NCBI RefSeq assembly: GCF_034009455.1
Contig: NZ_CP125380.1
Location: 4,043,501 to 4,107,500, forward strand
Reading direction: 5' to 3'
Length of the DNA: 64,000 nucleotides
Source: Pseudomonas sp. P5_109
GTDB taxonomy: Bacteria > Pseudomonadota > Gammaproteobacteria > Pseudomonadales > Pseudomonadaceae
Shown here: positions 1-8,362 of the stretch, one piece after another
Position numbering within the stretch: the stretch's first letter is position 1
Layout: each line of letters opens with the position of its first letter
Translations under genes and position numbers: made by a program
Notes under the pieces: generated by a model
The model's database searches: none
What the model saw: the letters and a program-made list of their open reading frames with translations, nothing else
What the model was told of the DNA's origin: nothing

Positions 1-83
1 GCGGTCAGGTGTTGGACTCAGTTTTTGCCGCCGCCAACCCATTAAAATGGTTCTTCACGCAATCCCGGGAAACACGCAATACC

Positions 84-198
84 TGTAGGAGCCGGCTTGC
101 TGGCGATGGACTCAAGGGCGCCGCGTTTATCCGGTTTACACGCGGTATCGTTAACGACCATCGCTGCGATGCGGCGACCCGACAAGCCAGCTCCTACA
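84..198. repeat. REP pair (REPIN-like inverted repeat)
   Basis: A REP copy reading TGTAGGAGCCGGCTTGCTGG (from 84) faces an inverted copy ending AGCCAGCTCCTACA (to 198), about 70 bases apart. The same units and the same spacer words (for example CGTTAACGA) recur at 56.3-56.6 kb and 58.06-58.15 kb. This is the usual extragenic palindromic element of Pseudomonas. The remaining bases of 1-316 show no gene that I can support. Confidence 0.9.
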
Positions 199-316
199 AG
201 GGACCGCGTGACCTCCAAACCTGTGAAAGCCCGAAAAAAACCACCAGCCCAGCGCCGGCGTGTTCGCTATCGTCACGCAGCGTACAGCTAGCCCGTCAGA
301 CTCATTGGCCTGGCCA

Positions 317-1513
317 CTATTCACTGTGCAGAGCCGCCACCGGATGCAGGCGGGCCGCCCGCAGTGCCGGAGCCAGGCCGGCGAGAATGCCGAGCACCGC
401 CGCCAGCAGCAGCGCCAGCAGCAGATACAGCGGTTGCAGCGCCAAGGGCAGGCTCGGCATCGCCAGGTGCAGTAGTCCGAGCAGGAGGCCCATCAACAGC
501 AGACCCAGCAGACCACCGGCCAGGGACAGCAGCGTCGCTTCGGCGAGAAACAGCCCGAGCACCTGCCGCGGACTGGCACCAATCGCCCGCAACAGGCCAA
601 TTTCCGCCGTGCGCTCGCCCACAGTGGTGGTCATGATGGTGAGAATGCCGACGGCGCCGACCAACAGGGAAATACCCCCCAAGGCACCGATGGCCAGGCT
701 CAGGGTGCCGAGAACGCGGTTGAAGCTGCGCAGCATGTCGTCCTGGGTGGTCAGACTGAAATCCTCCGCGCCGTGCCGTTCGCCAAGCACCTGGCGAATC
801 TGCCGACTCAACGTTCGCGAAGTGGTGCCGGCACCGAACACCACATGGACTTTGACCACCCCGGTGCGATTGAACAGGCTTTCGGCCCAATCCACCGGGA
901 TGTAGGCGATATCGTCAAGGTTGAAGCCGAGCAACTGGCCCTTCTGCGCCATCACGCCGATCACCCGGAAACGCACGCCGCCGACGCGGATCAGTTCGCC
1001 CAGCGGATTGCGTGCACCGAACAGTTCGACACGCAGCTGATGGCCGAGCACCACATAGGGCGGCGAATGACCGTCACGGGCCGCGGGCAGGAACTCGCCC
1101 AGGCTCAGCTGCATGCGCCAGGCCTGCGCCAGCTGATGGCCGCCACCGAGAATGTCGCTGCGCCGGCTCAGTTGACCGAACTGGATATCCCCGCTGCCCG
1201 GAATGATCGGCACCGCCGCCTCGACATGCGGCAAGCGCCGCAGGGCGTCGGTATCCCTGATAGTCAGGGGTCGTACGCTGCCGAGCAGACCGCCGAGGCC
1301 GCTGGTCTGGGTCTTGCCCGGGCGCACGGTGATGATCCGCGTACCAAACTGCGAGAAGTTCTCCAGCACATAGCCGCGCACGCCTTCGCCTATGGCCGTG
1401 AGCAGCGCCACGGCGGCTATCCCGATCGCTATCCCGAGCAGGGTCAGCAGGCTGCGCAAGGGTCGACAGGTCAGCGCCGAGCTGGTCAGCCGCAAACCAT
1501 CTTGCCAGCGCAT
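317..1513 (-). CDS. ABC transporter permease, FtsX/MacB type (second permease)
   Basis: 398 residues. Inner-membrane permease of a MacB/LolE-like exporter. It has an N-terminal membrane segment (about residues 20-45) and a long periplasmic MacB_PCD domain. Three C-terminal membrane segments form the FtsX domain, with the usual motif ERTAEIGLLRAIGAS in the cytoplasmic loop. It is the last gene of a four-gene minus-strand operon and its start overlaps the stop of the preceding permease by one base. MacB itself is one polypeptide with a fused ATPase; here the ATPase and two different permeases are separate genes, so the two permeases probably form a heterodimer. The substrate is unknown: macrolides, peptides, siderophores and lipids are all handled by relatives. 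Confidence 0.88.
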   Translation of the reverse strand: MRWQDGLRLTSSALTCRPLRSLLTLLGIAIGIAAVALLTAIGEGVRGYVLENFSQFGTRIITVRPGKTQTSGLGGLLGSVRPLTIRDTDALRRLPHVEAAVPIIPGSGDIQFGQLSRRSDILGGGHQLAQAWRMQLSLGEFLPAARDGHSPPYVVLGHQLRVELFGARNPLGELIRVGGVRFRVIGVMAQKGQLLGFNLDDIAYIPVDWAESLFNRTGVVKVHVVFGAGTTSRTLSRQIRQVLGERHGAEDFSLTTQDDMLRSFNRVLGTLSLAIGALGGISLLVGAVGILTIMTTTVGERTAEIGLLRAIGASPRQVLGLFLAEATLLSLAGGLLGLLLMGLLLGLLHLAMPSLPLALQPLYLLLALLLAAVLGILAGLAPALRAARLHPVAALHSE

Positions 1514-2724
1514 CAGTGCGCTCCCGGCGGGCGTAGCGCCGCCACCGGTTCCAGCGCCGAGGCCCGAGCGGCCGGCAGCCAGGCGAACAGCAGCGCCGTG
1601 CCGAGTGCCAGCAGCACCGCGCTAACCCGCGCCCACCAGGGTGCATAGAGCGGCAGATCGAACGCCAGGCGCCCCAGCCAGAGCAAGGTTTCGGCCAGCA
1701 GTAGCCCCGCAAGCGCCCCCGTCAGGGCGAGCAGCGCCGCCTCGCCGAGGAACAGCAGGCGCAGCTGCGCTGCCGTCACACCGATGGCTTTGAGCAGGCC
1801 GATCTCGGCGCTGCGCTGGCTCACCGCAATCCAGGTCACGTTCATGATCAGGATGCCGGCCACCAGCAGGCTGATCGCGGCAATCCCGGCCACCGCCAGG
1901 GTCAGCACCGCGAGTATCTCGTCGAAGGCGCTGAGCAGGCTGTCCTGGCTGATCAGGGTGATGTCTTCCTTACCCTCGTGGCGCTCCTTGAGCGCGGCGA
2001 GTATCAGCCGCTTGCTACGGTCGAGAAAACTCGGACCACGCACCTCGACAAATACCCGCAACAACCCCTCGCGATTGAACAAGGCCTGGGCACTGGCCAC
2101 CGGGATGATCAACATCTCGGCGAAATCCATCCCCAGGGATTCGCCCCGCTCACTGAGGATGCCGACCACCCGGAAGCGCCGGTCGCCGGCGCGCAACCAT
2201 TCACCCAGGGCCGGGCGCGCACCGAATAGCTCGCGCCGGAGTTTGCCGCCGATCACGCAGACGGCCTCGGCCTGCCCAGGGTCCAGCGCCGGCAGGGGCT
2301 GACCCTGGACGACCGTCAGTTGGCGAATGGCGAAGAAGTCCCGGGTGGTGCCCAGGGTCAGCACCTCACGATTGCGGTTGCCGACTATCACCTCCATCTG
2401 CCCCGCCTGCATCGGCGCGACCCGGCGGATGCCCGGCAACTGGGTAATGGCCTGGACGTCTTGCAAGGTCAACTCGTGCGGCGTCAGGCCGGTGAGCGGC
2501 GGCATGCGCCCCGTGGTTTCCTTGCGGCCCGGGAAAACGATCAGGATGTCGCGTCCGAGCAGCGAGAACTCGTTCAGGACGAAGGCCCGCGCCCCCGCGC
2601 CGAGACCGGTGAGCAGATTGACCGCAACCACCCCGATAGCGATGGCCAGCAGCAGCATCAGGCTGCGCGAGCGATGCCCACGCAAGGCGCCGAGCCAGAA
2701 ACCCAGGGCATCGGCGGCGCGCAT
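1513..2724 (-). CDS. ABC transporter permease, FtsX/MacB type (first permease)
   Basis: 403 residues with the same architecture as the downstream permease: N-terminal membrane helix near residues 20-45, periplasmic MacB_PCD-like domain, then three C-terminal helices with an FtsX domain. The cytoplasmic loop reads QRSAEIGLLKAIGVTAAQ. The two permeases are clearly homologous, with parallel motifs such as ELFGARPALGEWLRAG here and ELFGARNPLGELIRVG in the partner, so they arose by duplication. The start overlaps the stop of the ATPase gene, which implies translational coupling. Likely partner of the downstream permease in an inner-membrane heterodimer. Confidence 0.88.
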   Translation of the reverse strand: MRAADALGFWLGALRGHRSRSLMLLLAIAIGVVAVNLLTGLGAGARAFVLNEFSLLGRDILIVFPGRKETTGRMPPLTGLTPHELTLQDVQAITQLPGIRRVAPMQAGQMEVIVGNRNREVLTLGTTRDFFAIRQLTVVQGQPLPALDPGQAEAVCVIGGKLRRELFGARPALGEWLRAGDRRFRVVGILSERGESLGMDFAEMLIIPVASAQALFNREGLLRVFVEVRGPSFLDRSKRLILAALKERHEGKEDITLISQDSLLSAFDEILAVLTLAVAGIAAISLLVAGILIMNVTWIAVSQRSAEIGLLKAIGVTAAQLRLLFLGEAALLALTGALAGLLLAETLLWLGRLAFDLPLYAPWWARVSAVLLALGTALLFAWLPAARASALEPVAALRPPGAH

Positions 2725-3410
2725 CAGGCCAGCGCCGGCTGCGGCGCAGCACTGTGGATCCGCCCGTCACGCATGTGCAACTGGCGCTGCGCGCGGGCGC
2801 CCAGGCTGGCGTCGTGGGTCACCACTATCAGGGTCAGGCCCTCGCCGTTGAGCTCCTCCAGCAAGCTGAAGACCTCGGCGCCGGCCTGGCTATCGAGATT
2901 GCCGGTGGGTTCGTCGGCCAACAACAGCGCCGGTTGCATGATCATCGCCCGGGCGATGGCGACGCGCTGGCGCTGACCACCGGACAGCTCGGCCGGGCGG
3001 TGGGCAATGCGCTCGCCCAGCCCCAGGCGCGCCACCAATTGGCTGCTGCGCTTGCGCCGTTGCGCCGCGCCGATGCCGGCGAGGACCATCGGCAGCTCGA
3101 TGTTTTCCAGCACCGTCAGCCGTGCGATCAGGTGGTAGGACTGGAACACGAAACCGATCAGTTGGCTGCGCAATTGGGCGCGCCGCGCCTCGCTCAGCGT
3201 CGCCGTAGCCTCACCCTGCAGCCAGTATTCGCCGGCGCTCGGCGCATCGAGCAAACCGAGGATGTTCAGCAGGGTCGACTTGCCCGAGCCCGATGGGCCC
3301 ATCACTGCCATGTAGTCACCGGCGGCGATGTCCAGATCCAGGCCGTCCAGCCCCATCACCTGCTGCTCGCCCAACTGGAAGGTGCGGCTGCCGCCGCGCA
3401 GGCGGATCAT
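2724..3410 (-). CDS. ABC transporter ATP-binding protein, LolD/MacB type
   Basis: 228 residues, the usual length for a stand-alone LolD/MacB-class ATPase. Walker [10 protein letters not shown] lies near residue 40, the signature LSGGQRQRVAIARAM near 143, and Walker B LLADEPTGNLD just after. It energises the two adjacent permeases. The start codon overlaps the stop of the membrane fusion protein gene (ATGA), so the operon is tightly coupled. Family assignment is certain; substrate is not. Confidence 0.93.
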   Translation of the reverse strand: MIRLRGGSRTFQLGEQQVMGLDGLDLDIAAGDYMAVMGPSGSGKSTLLNILGLLDAPSAGEYWLQGEATATLSEARRAQLRSQLIGFVFQSYHLIARLTVLENIELPMVLAGIGAAQRRKRSSQLVARLGLGERIAHRPAELSGGQRQRVAIARAMIMQPALLLADEPTGNLDSQAGAEVFSLLEELNGEGLTLIVVTHDASLGARAQRQLHMRDGRIHSAAPQPALA

Positions 3411-4558
3411 TGCTTAGTCTCCGGCGCATCCACCGGGATCACCGCCACGGTGTCCTTGAGCCCTTCCTGCTCGAGGCTGGCGACTATACGCGCGTCCTCG
3501 TCCAGCCCTGCGAGCACCTCGGTCCAGCGCCAGTTGCTCAACCCGGTTTGCACCTTCACCTCGCGCAACACCCGGGCGTTCGGGTCATATCGCAGCACGC
3601 GCTGTCCCTCCAGCAGGGTCTCAGTGGGGATGCGCAAAGCACGTGGGCGCTGCTCCAGGAGGATCTCGACATCGGCGCTATAGCCGGTGAGCAAGACCAG
3701 ATCGGCCGGCGGCTGGTCGAAGCGCACCTCGACATCGACGGTGCGCGCCTGCTTCTCCAGTTCACGCACATAGGGCGCGATGCGGCTGACGCGGCCGGCG
3801 AATTGCTGGCCACGGAAGGCATCCAGGCTGATCCGCACGGCGGTTCCGGGGCGAACCCGGGCAGCGTCCACCTCATCGATAGGCGCTTCGACATACAGGC
3901 AGCTGTCGTCGATCAGGTCGACCGCCGGCGGCGTGGGAATACCCGGCGGCGAAGGGGTGACGAACTCGCCGAGTTCGCCGTTGATTTCTGCGACTATGCC
4001 GGCGAATGGCGCACGCAGGGTCGCCTGCTCCAGCAGTGAACGCTGCAACTGCAGGTTGGCGTCGGCCTCGCGGATCAGCACGGCACTGGCACTGCACATC
4101 AGCTTCGCCAGGCGAGCCTTGGTCTCGGCCTGGTCGAGGCGATCGGCGGCAACCAGCTTGCGGTCGGCCAACTGGCCCAGGCGATCGAGGTCGCGCCGGT
4201 CCAGATGCGCCTGCTGGCAGCGCTGTTCGCCGGCGTTGCGTTTGGCCTCCAGACGCGCCTCGGCCTCCTGCAGCCGGGCCTGTTGCTCGACCTGCCGCAG
4301 GCGCATGAGCACCTGACCCGCCTGGACCCGCTGGCCCTCGCTGATCAGCAACTCGGCAACCTGGCCGCCGACATTGAAGGACAGATGCGAGCGTCGACAG
4401 GACTTCAGCGTACCCGCGCGAGTATTGGCCACCAGCGTCTCTACCGGCCCCCGCTCAACCTCCAGCAGCCTGACCGGCAACGGCTGTGGTCGGCTCAACC
4501 AGCCGCCCAGTACCACCAGACAGGCCAGCATCGACGAGCCAATCAATAATTTGCGCAT
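3407..4558 (-). CDS. HlyD/MacA-family periplasmic adaptor (membrane fusion protein)
   Basis: 383 residues. A single N-terminal membrane anchor (residues about 4-22) precedes a lipoyl-like half motif, a long alpha-helical hairpin rich in Gln/Ala/Arg (about 80-170), a second lipoyl half and a beta-barrel domain. This is the order expected for MacA-type adaptors linking an inner-membrane ABC pump to an outer-membrane channel. First gene of the operon, with a strong ribosome site GGAGGAGG about 8 bases before the ATG. No outer-membrane TolC partner is encoded nearby, so a chromosomal TolC-like protein elsewhere is presumably shared. Confidence 0.88.
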   Translation of the reverse strand: MRKLLIGSSMLACLVVLGGWLSRPQPLPVRLLEVERGPVETLVANTRAGTLKSCRRSHLSFNVGGQVAELLISEGQRVQAGQVLMRLRQVEQQARLQEAEARLEAKRNAGEQRCQQAHLDRRDLDRLGQLADRKLVAADRLDQAETKARLAKLMCSASAVLIREADANLQLQRSLLEQATLRAPFAGIVAEINGELGEFVTPSPPGIPTPPAVDLIDDSCLYVEAPIDEVDAARVRPGTAVRISLDAFRGQQFAGRVSRIAPYVRELEKQARTVDVEVRFDQPPADLVLLTGYSADVEILLEQRPRALRIPTETLLEGQRVLRYDPNARVLREVKVQTGLSNWRWTEVLAGLDEDARIVASLEQEGLKDTVAVIPVDAPETKQ

Positions 4559-4845
4559 GGACTGAACCTCCTCCCCACATGGCTTGAGCCTAGGTCAGGA
4601 GGGTAAAAGCTCAACGCGAAACGTCATTTATCCGACGATTTTCAGACGAGCGTCAGATAAATGGCGTAATGAGATTTATTTCTCTCGTAACTGCTGTTGC
4701 CCTGCCATGCCGGGTTCATAAAATTCCATGCCGCGGCGACGCTACGACGTCGAAATATTCCCGGAAACTGTGCCACGCTTTGCCCATATCCGAATGTTTC
4801 AAGCGGCCAGAAGCGGTGGATGATCTCTCCGCCCACCAAACTTGC

Positions 4846-4868
4846 ATAGGTATAGGGGGTATGCCTAT
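4846..4868 (+). promoter_or_regulatory. candidate RcnR/DmeR-type operator 1
   Basis: A 23-base dyad with arms ATAGGtATA and TATgCCTAT around a central GGGGG tract. RcnR/CsoR-family repressors bind G/C tracts flanked by AT-rich inverted repeats, and the adjacent gene encodes such a repressor. It lies 32 bases before the dmeR start, where it could overlap the promoter. Confidence 0.75.
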
Positions 4869-4880
4869 CATGCGCACAAC

Positions 4881-4899
4881 ATAGGTAGGGGGGGTATCC
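4881..4899 (+). promoter_or_regulatory. candidate RcnR/DmeR-type operator 2 overlapping the ribosome site of dmeR
   Basis: ATAGGTA, a run of seven G, then TATCC: a second copy of the operator pattern. The G tract ends 6 bases before the dmeR ATG (4901), so the same bases also serve as the Shine-Dalgarno sequence. Confidence 0.7.
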
Positions 4900-4900
4900 A

Positions 4901-5176
4901 ATGGGTCATATCGCAGCAAACAAGGACGATCTTCTCAAACGCGTAAAACGCATCGCCGGACAAATCCAGGCCGTTGAACGCGCATTGGAATCGGATCTCG
5001 ATTGCGCCAGAACACTGCACCTTGTTGCTGCCACTCGCGGAGCCATCAACGGCTTGATGGAGGAAATCATCGAGGATCACGCGCGGGAGCATGTTGCGAG
5101 CCCTGGGCTCAGTGAAGAGGAGCGAAACAAGGGCGTCGAAGAGCTTCTTGAAGCCATTCGCCGTTACTCCAAGTGA
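4901..5176 (+). CDS. dmeR: nickel/cobalt-responsive repressor, RcnR/CsoR family
   Basis: 91 residues, all-alpha DUF156 fold. His3, Cys35, His60 and His64 match exactly the four ligand positions known for E. coli RcnR (HCHH), which points to Ni(II)/Co(II) sensing, not copper (CsoR uses C-H-C). The gene immediately precedes and overlaps a cobalt/nickel exporter gene, as in the DmeRF systems described in rhizobia. Expected action: the apo-tetramer binds the G-tract operators upstream and represses both genes; metal releases it. Assignment to DmeR rather than RcnR rests on the neighbour being DmeF. Confidence 0.9.
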   Translation: MGHIAANKDDLLKRVKRIAGQIQAVERALESDLDCARTLHLVAATRGAINGLMEEIIEDHAREHVASPGLSEEERNKGVEELLEAIRRYSK

Positions 5177-6129
5177 ACACATCCAGGCACTCCCCCTTGA
5201 ACAGCACGAACATCAACTACACGCACGACCACGTGTTCCTTGGCTCAGCCCACGACGAAAATGCCAAGCGTACGCTTTGGGTCGTGGCGCTAACTGTTGT
5301 GATGATGGTTGGCGAAATCACCGCCGGGTATATCACGGGTTCGATGGCGTTATTGGCCGATGGCTTTCACATGGCAACTCATGCCGGCGCATTGGGTATC
5401 GCGGCAGCCGCTTACGGATACGCTAAACGCCACGCTTCCAGCCAGCGCTACAGTTTCGGTACCGGAAAGGTTGGAGACTTGGGCGGGTTCGCCTCGGCGC
5501 TGATTCTCGGCATGGTTTCCCTGGGAATTGGCGTTGAGTCCGTCATGCGCCTCTTGCAGCCAACGGAAGTGCAGTTCGGCACCGCTACGCTCATCGCGAT
5601 TGCCGGTTTGATCGTCAACATCGTCAGTGCCCTGCTGCTGGGCCATGGGCACAGCCATGGGCACGATCATGACGATCATGACGATCATGGCCATCCCCAT
5701 GCTCATCACGGGAACGACAACAATCTGAAATCGGCCTACGTCCACGTCGTCGCAGACGCACTGACTTCGGTTCTGGCCATTGCTGCACTGCTCGCCGGCC
5801 GGTATCTCGGCTGGGTATGGCTGGACCCGGTCATGGGCATCGTCGGCGCCATCGTTATCGCGCGTTGGGCATGGACCTTGATGGGGGTCACCGCAGGTGT
5901 ACTGCTCGATCAGACCGATGCGCACGTTGCCGAGGAAATCCGCGAACTGGTTGAGAAACCGGGGGATGCCACCATCACGGACTTGCACGTCTGGCGGGTT
6001 GGACCGCAAGCCCATGCGGCCATCGTCAGCGTCCTTGGTGAGGCCACTGCGAACGCCGATAGCATTCGTGAACGTCTCAAGCCGGTTCACGAAGTCAGCC
6101 ATCTGACGGTCGAGTTTCGACCGGTCTGA
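5173..6129 (+). CDS. dmeF: cation diffusion facilitator, Co(II)/Ni(II) exporter DmeF
   Basis: 318 residues. Inner-membrane CDF antiporter with six helices. The metal-site helices carry DGFHMATHAG (helix 2) and HVVADALTS (helix 5). A histidine-rich loop (GHGHSHGHDHDDHDDHGH) separates helices 4 and 5, and a cytoplasmic ferredoxin-like domain closes the protein. The stretch THDHVFLGSAHDENA near the N-terminus is characteristic of DmeF. Start: GTG at 5173 overlapping the dmeR stop (GTGA). An in-frame TTG at 5197 is an alternative that would match the shorter N-terminus of other DmeF proteins. Role: detoxification of cobalt and nickel under DmeR control. Confidence 0.92.
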   Translation: MNTSRHSPLNSTNINYTHDHVFLGSAHDENAKRTLWVVALTVVMMVGEITAGYITGSMALLADGFHMATHAGALGIAAAAYGYAKRHASSQRYSFGTGKVGDLGGFASALILGMVSLGIGVESVMRLLQPTEVQFGTATLIAIAGLIVNIVSALLLGHGHSHGHDHDDHDDHGHPHAHHGNDNNLKSAYVHVVADALTSVLAIAALLAGRYLGWVWLDPVMGIVGAIVIARWAWTLMGVTAGVLLDQTDAHVAEEIRELVEKPGDATITDLHVWRVGPQAHAAIVSVLGEATANADSIRERLKPVHEVSHLTVEFRPV

Positions 6130-6169
6130 TTCAGCGCCTCCCCCTTGATTGTCTCCAAAGGAACCTGCA

Positions 6170-6541
6170 ATGCCCCCAGGGAAACGTGAACTGGCGCGAA
6201 TCGGGCGCCGATTGATAACCACGCTCACCGAAGCGTGCGAAACAGCAAAAGGTGAAATCAAAGGCTTTGCCTGGCTCACCCACACCGCTGACCTGAACGC
6301 GTTGGCTGCAACCCTGAAGGTAACCTGGGTATTCGAAACCCTGGCTGACAGCAAGCTCGCCCAGGTTGACGCCAAGGCGCGCATCTTTGAGTTGACGGCC
6401 ATCGCGCTGAAGGAGGCGAACATCGACCTGACCCCTTCAGACCATAGTGTCCGCTTCGACTCCGAGGAGGAGTGTCAGCGAACTCACAGAGGCGACTGGA
6501 AAATCCGCCTGACTCAATCACGCGTGGCCAACGGTGGCTGA
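6170..6541 (+). CDS. conserved hypothetical protein
   Basis: 123 residues from the ATG at 6170, which has AAAGGA 7 bases upstream; a longer reading from a TTG at 6149 is less likely. Soluble, mixed charge, no signal peptide, no motif I recognise. It follows dmeF by 40 bases and precedes the DUF1289 gene by 2 bases, so it is probably cotranscribed with the latter. Function unknown. Confidence 0.7.
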   Translation: MPPGKRELARIGRRLITTLTEACETAKGEIKGFAWLTHTADLNALAATLKVTWVFETLADSKLAQVDAKARIFELTAIALKEANIDLTPSDHSVRFDSEEECQRTHRGDWKIRLTQSRVANGG

Positions 6542-6543
6542 CA

Positions 6544-6723
6544 ATGGCTAAAGAAATCGAGAATCCCTGCATCTCGGTTTGCCAGCTCAGTGGTGACCTG
6601 TGTGTGAGCTGCGGACGAAGCAAGGAAGACATCAGAAAGTGGAAACGCATGAAGCGACCCGAAAAAATGGCCGCTGTGCAAAGGGCGAATGTGCGCTTGA
6701 AAGGGCTGAAGAAAACACAGTGA
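6544..6723 (+). CDS. DUF1289 family small cysteine-rich protein
   Basis: 59 residues. Motif NPCISVCQLSGDLCVSCGRS gives the four-cysteine pattern C-x3-C-x6-C-x2-C of the DUF1289 family, followed by a basic tail. Likely a small metal- or Fe-S-binding protein; no role is established. The start at 6544 is 2 bases after the preceding stop. The in-frame upstream extension lies inside the preceding gene and is not needed. Confidence 0.85.
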   Translation: MAKEIENPCISVCQLSGDLCVSCGRSKEDIRKWKRMKRPEKMAAVQRANVRLKGLKKTQ

Positions 6724-6753
6724 TAGTCATTTGTCCTTGATGATCGCTTTGGG

Positions 6754-6776
6754 TTGCAGCCCTTCACGGGCTGCAA
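6754..6776. terminator. hairpin between convergent genes
   Basis: Perfect 9-bp stem TTGCAGCCC/GGGCTGCAA with loop TTCAC, located between the DUF1289 gene and the convergent DUF1254 gene. There is no clear T run after it, so it may be a weak or bidirectional terminator. Confidence 0.45.
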
Positions 6777-6880
6777 TCGGTCCAATAACAGCCCTTGATG
6801 ATTGGCTGCTCTGCTATTGGCAAAAAGGCAGCACAGGCCGACACCGACCTACAGCGAGTGTCAGCAATGGGCCGCAAGAT

Positions 6881-8362
6881 TTACTTCGAGACCACCAGCG
6901 CCGGTGGCTGCCAGCTGCCGTCGCCAGCGGGAAGAATCGAAGGCGGTGCGGTCTTCGGCCAGTAGAGGCGCATTACCAGAAAGACCGTGTCGTCGGGCGC
7001 GGGCAACCAGTTGGCTTCCTTAGCCTTGCCGGGGGAATCTTTCTGAATGTACAGCGTCAGTGAACCATCCGTGTTTTTCTTCATCGCCGACAGCATTGGC
7101 GAGTTGATCAGGTAACGGTTGAGCGGATTCTTGATCAGCAACTGGCTCTTGCCGTCGTACATGGTCACCGACCAGAAGGCATTGACTGGCGGCAGTTTGC
7201 CGGCCGGGAAAGTCAGCGTGTACTTGCGCTTGCTGGTATCCAGCGTCTGGCCGGTGCCGTCGGTGCGCGTGTTGGGATACATCGCCTCGACGGCGTCGTT
7301 GCCGTAGAGGCCGCCTTTCGCGGCACCGGCACGCTTCAGCCAGTCGGCCTTGTAGAACGTTTGGTCGCCGAAGTACGCGCCTACGTTCCAGCCGTTGATT
7401 ATCTTCGTCCCGCTCGCGAGGAACTTGTCGACCTTCTCGTCACCGGCCTTCATCCCGAGCAGGACCACGGCCTTGTGCTCGAGCGAGAGGTCCTTGAATT
7501 CGAAGGTGCGACCGGGTCCCACCCCAATGCTCGCCAGCTTGGCCCGGATCTCCTGGTCGTCAGCCGATGGCGGCACATACTCCATCGCGGCCGACAGGTA
7601 CTCGAAGAAGTTGGCCTTGATGCCTTCCGTCGTAGCCGGTACGAAATCAATCTTCGGCGCAGTGGGCGGCGCGGGTTGATGGAGGAAGGCGGAGAGCGGC
7701 TGGACCTTGTAGCCCGCTTGCACCTTCTCGACATTCGGCATGTCCTTGGCATTGTAGAGCTGAGTCCGAATGGCGCTCACGGCGAAGGGAGTGGTCGAGG
7801 TGAAGACCTTTTTGATACCGGGAGGGGGCGCGCCTTTCCAATCGGGACCGACCACCATGTATTGGCCTGGCTCGTTGCCGGTGGCACGGCTGCCGATGTA
7901 GCCGTAGTTGTAAGTGTTGCCGTCGATCATCTGCACCGAGTAGTAACGCCGCTTGTCCACTGCCGGCACCGAGATCACCATCGGTTCCGCGCGCAGGTCC
8001 AGCCAGACAAACGAGTACGGGGTGTCGCTGTTCGGAGTGATGATGGCCGTGTCTTGGTAGGTGTAGACGCGAGGCTCGTTCTTGATCTGGTTGAACGGCG
8101 CCTTGTATTGCGGGCCGCCCTTGTCCACGGCATATTCGTGCATTACGGCGTAGTTCATGACCAGCGGTAAGCCGTAAATAAAGCCTTCCTCGGCGATTGC
8201 CTTGGTCTGCTCCAGACTTGGCGCGGGTACGCCCTTGGTCACATCCGTCTTGTCTGCCTGCGTGATCGGATCGTTCTTGCTCGCACACCCCGCTAAAAGC
8301 GTTGAACCCACTACGACGAGTGCCGCAGCCATTGTCCAGCCCCGGTTAAACTTCCTGTTCAT
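6881..8362 (-). CDS. DUF1254/DUF1214 domain lipoprotein
   Basis: 493 residues from the ATG at 8362; the longer reading to 8413 only adds a non-signal stretch. The N-terminus is a lipoprotein signal with lipobox LLAGC (about residues 18-22). DUF1254 covers roughly 65-200, with the recurring words ITPNSDTPYSF and QMIDGNTYNYGYIGSR. DUF1214 covers the C-terminal third, with FWSVTMYDGKSQLLI and the ending YWPKTAPP. Members are secreted or periplasmic and usually of unknown function. Two paralogues lie at 22.2-25.2 kb, but they have ordinary signal peptides. Monocistronic. Confidence 0.88.
   Translation of the reverse strand: MNRKFNRGWTMAAALVVVGSTLLAGCASKNDPITQADKTDVTKGVPAPSLEQTKAIAEEGFIYGLPLVMNYAVMHEYAVDKGGPQYKAPFNQIKNEPRVYTYQDTAIITPNSDTPYSFVWLDLRAEPMVISVPAVDKRRYYSVQMIDGNTYNYGYIGSRATGNEPGQYMVVGPDWKGAPPPGIKKVFTSTTPFAVSAIRTQLYNAKDMPNVEKVQAGYKVQPLSAFLHQPAPPTAPKIDFVPATTEGIKANFFEYLSAAMEYVPPSADDQEIRAKLASIGVGPGRTFEFKDLSLEHKAVVLLGMKAGDEKVDKFLASGTKIINGWNVGAYFGDQTFYKADWLKRAGAAKGGLYGNDAVEAMYPNTRTDGTGQTLDTSKRKYTLTFPAGKLPPVNAFWSVTMYDGKSQLLIKNPLNRYLINSPMLSAMKKNTDGSLTLYIQKDSPGKAKEANWLPAPDDTVFLVMRLYWPKTAPPSILPAGDGSWQPPALVVSK

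Larger units (their letters stand above)
4559..4900. other. intergenic region between efflux operon and dmeR
   Basis: AT-richer than its neighbours and without a supportable gene. It must hold the promoter of the minus-strand efflux operon and that of dmeR. An inverted pair CATTTATC (4625-4632) and GATAAATG (4656-4663), 23 bases apart, lies about 70 bases before the adaptor start and could be a regulator site. The two G-tract operators at the right edge are listed separately. Confidence 0.6.

Noticed and set aside
9..905. 298-residue plus-strand frame at the left edge
   Set aside because: Runs through a REP pair and then antisense to the FtsX permease; composition (Arg/Ser/Pro-rich) is typical of a shadow frame.
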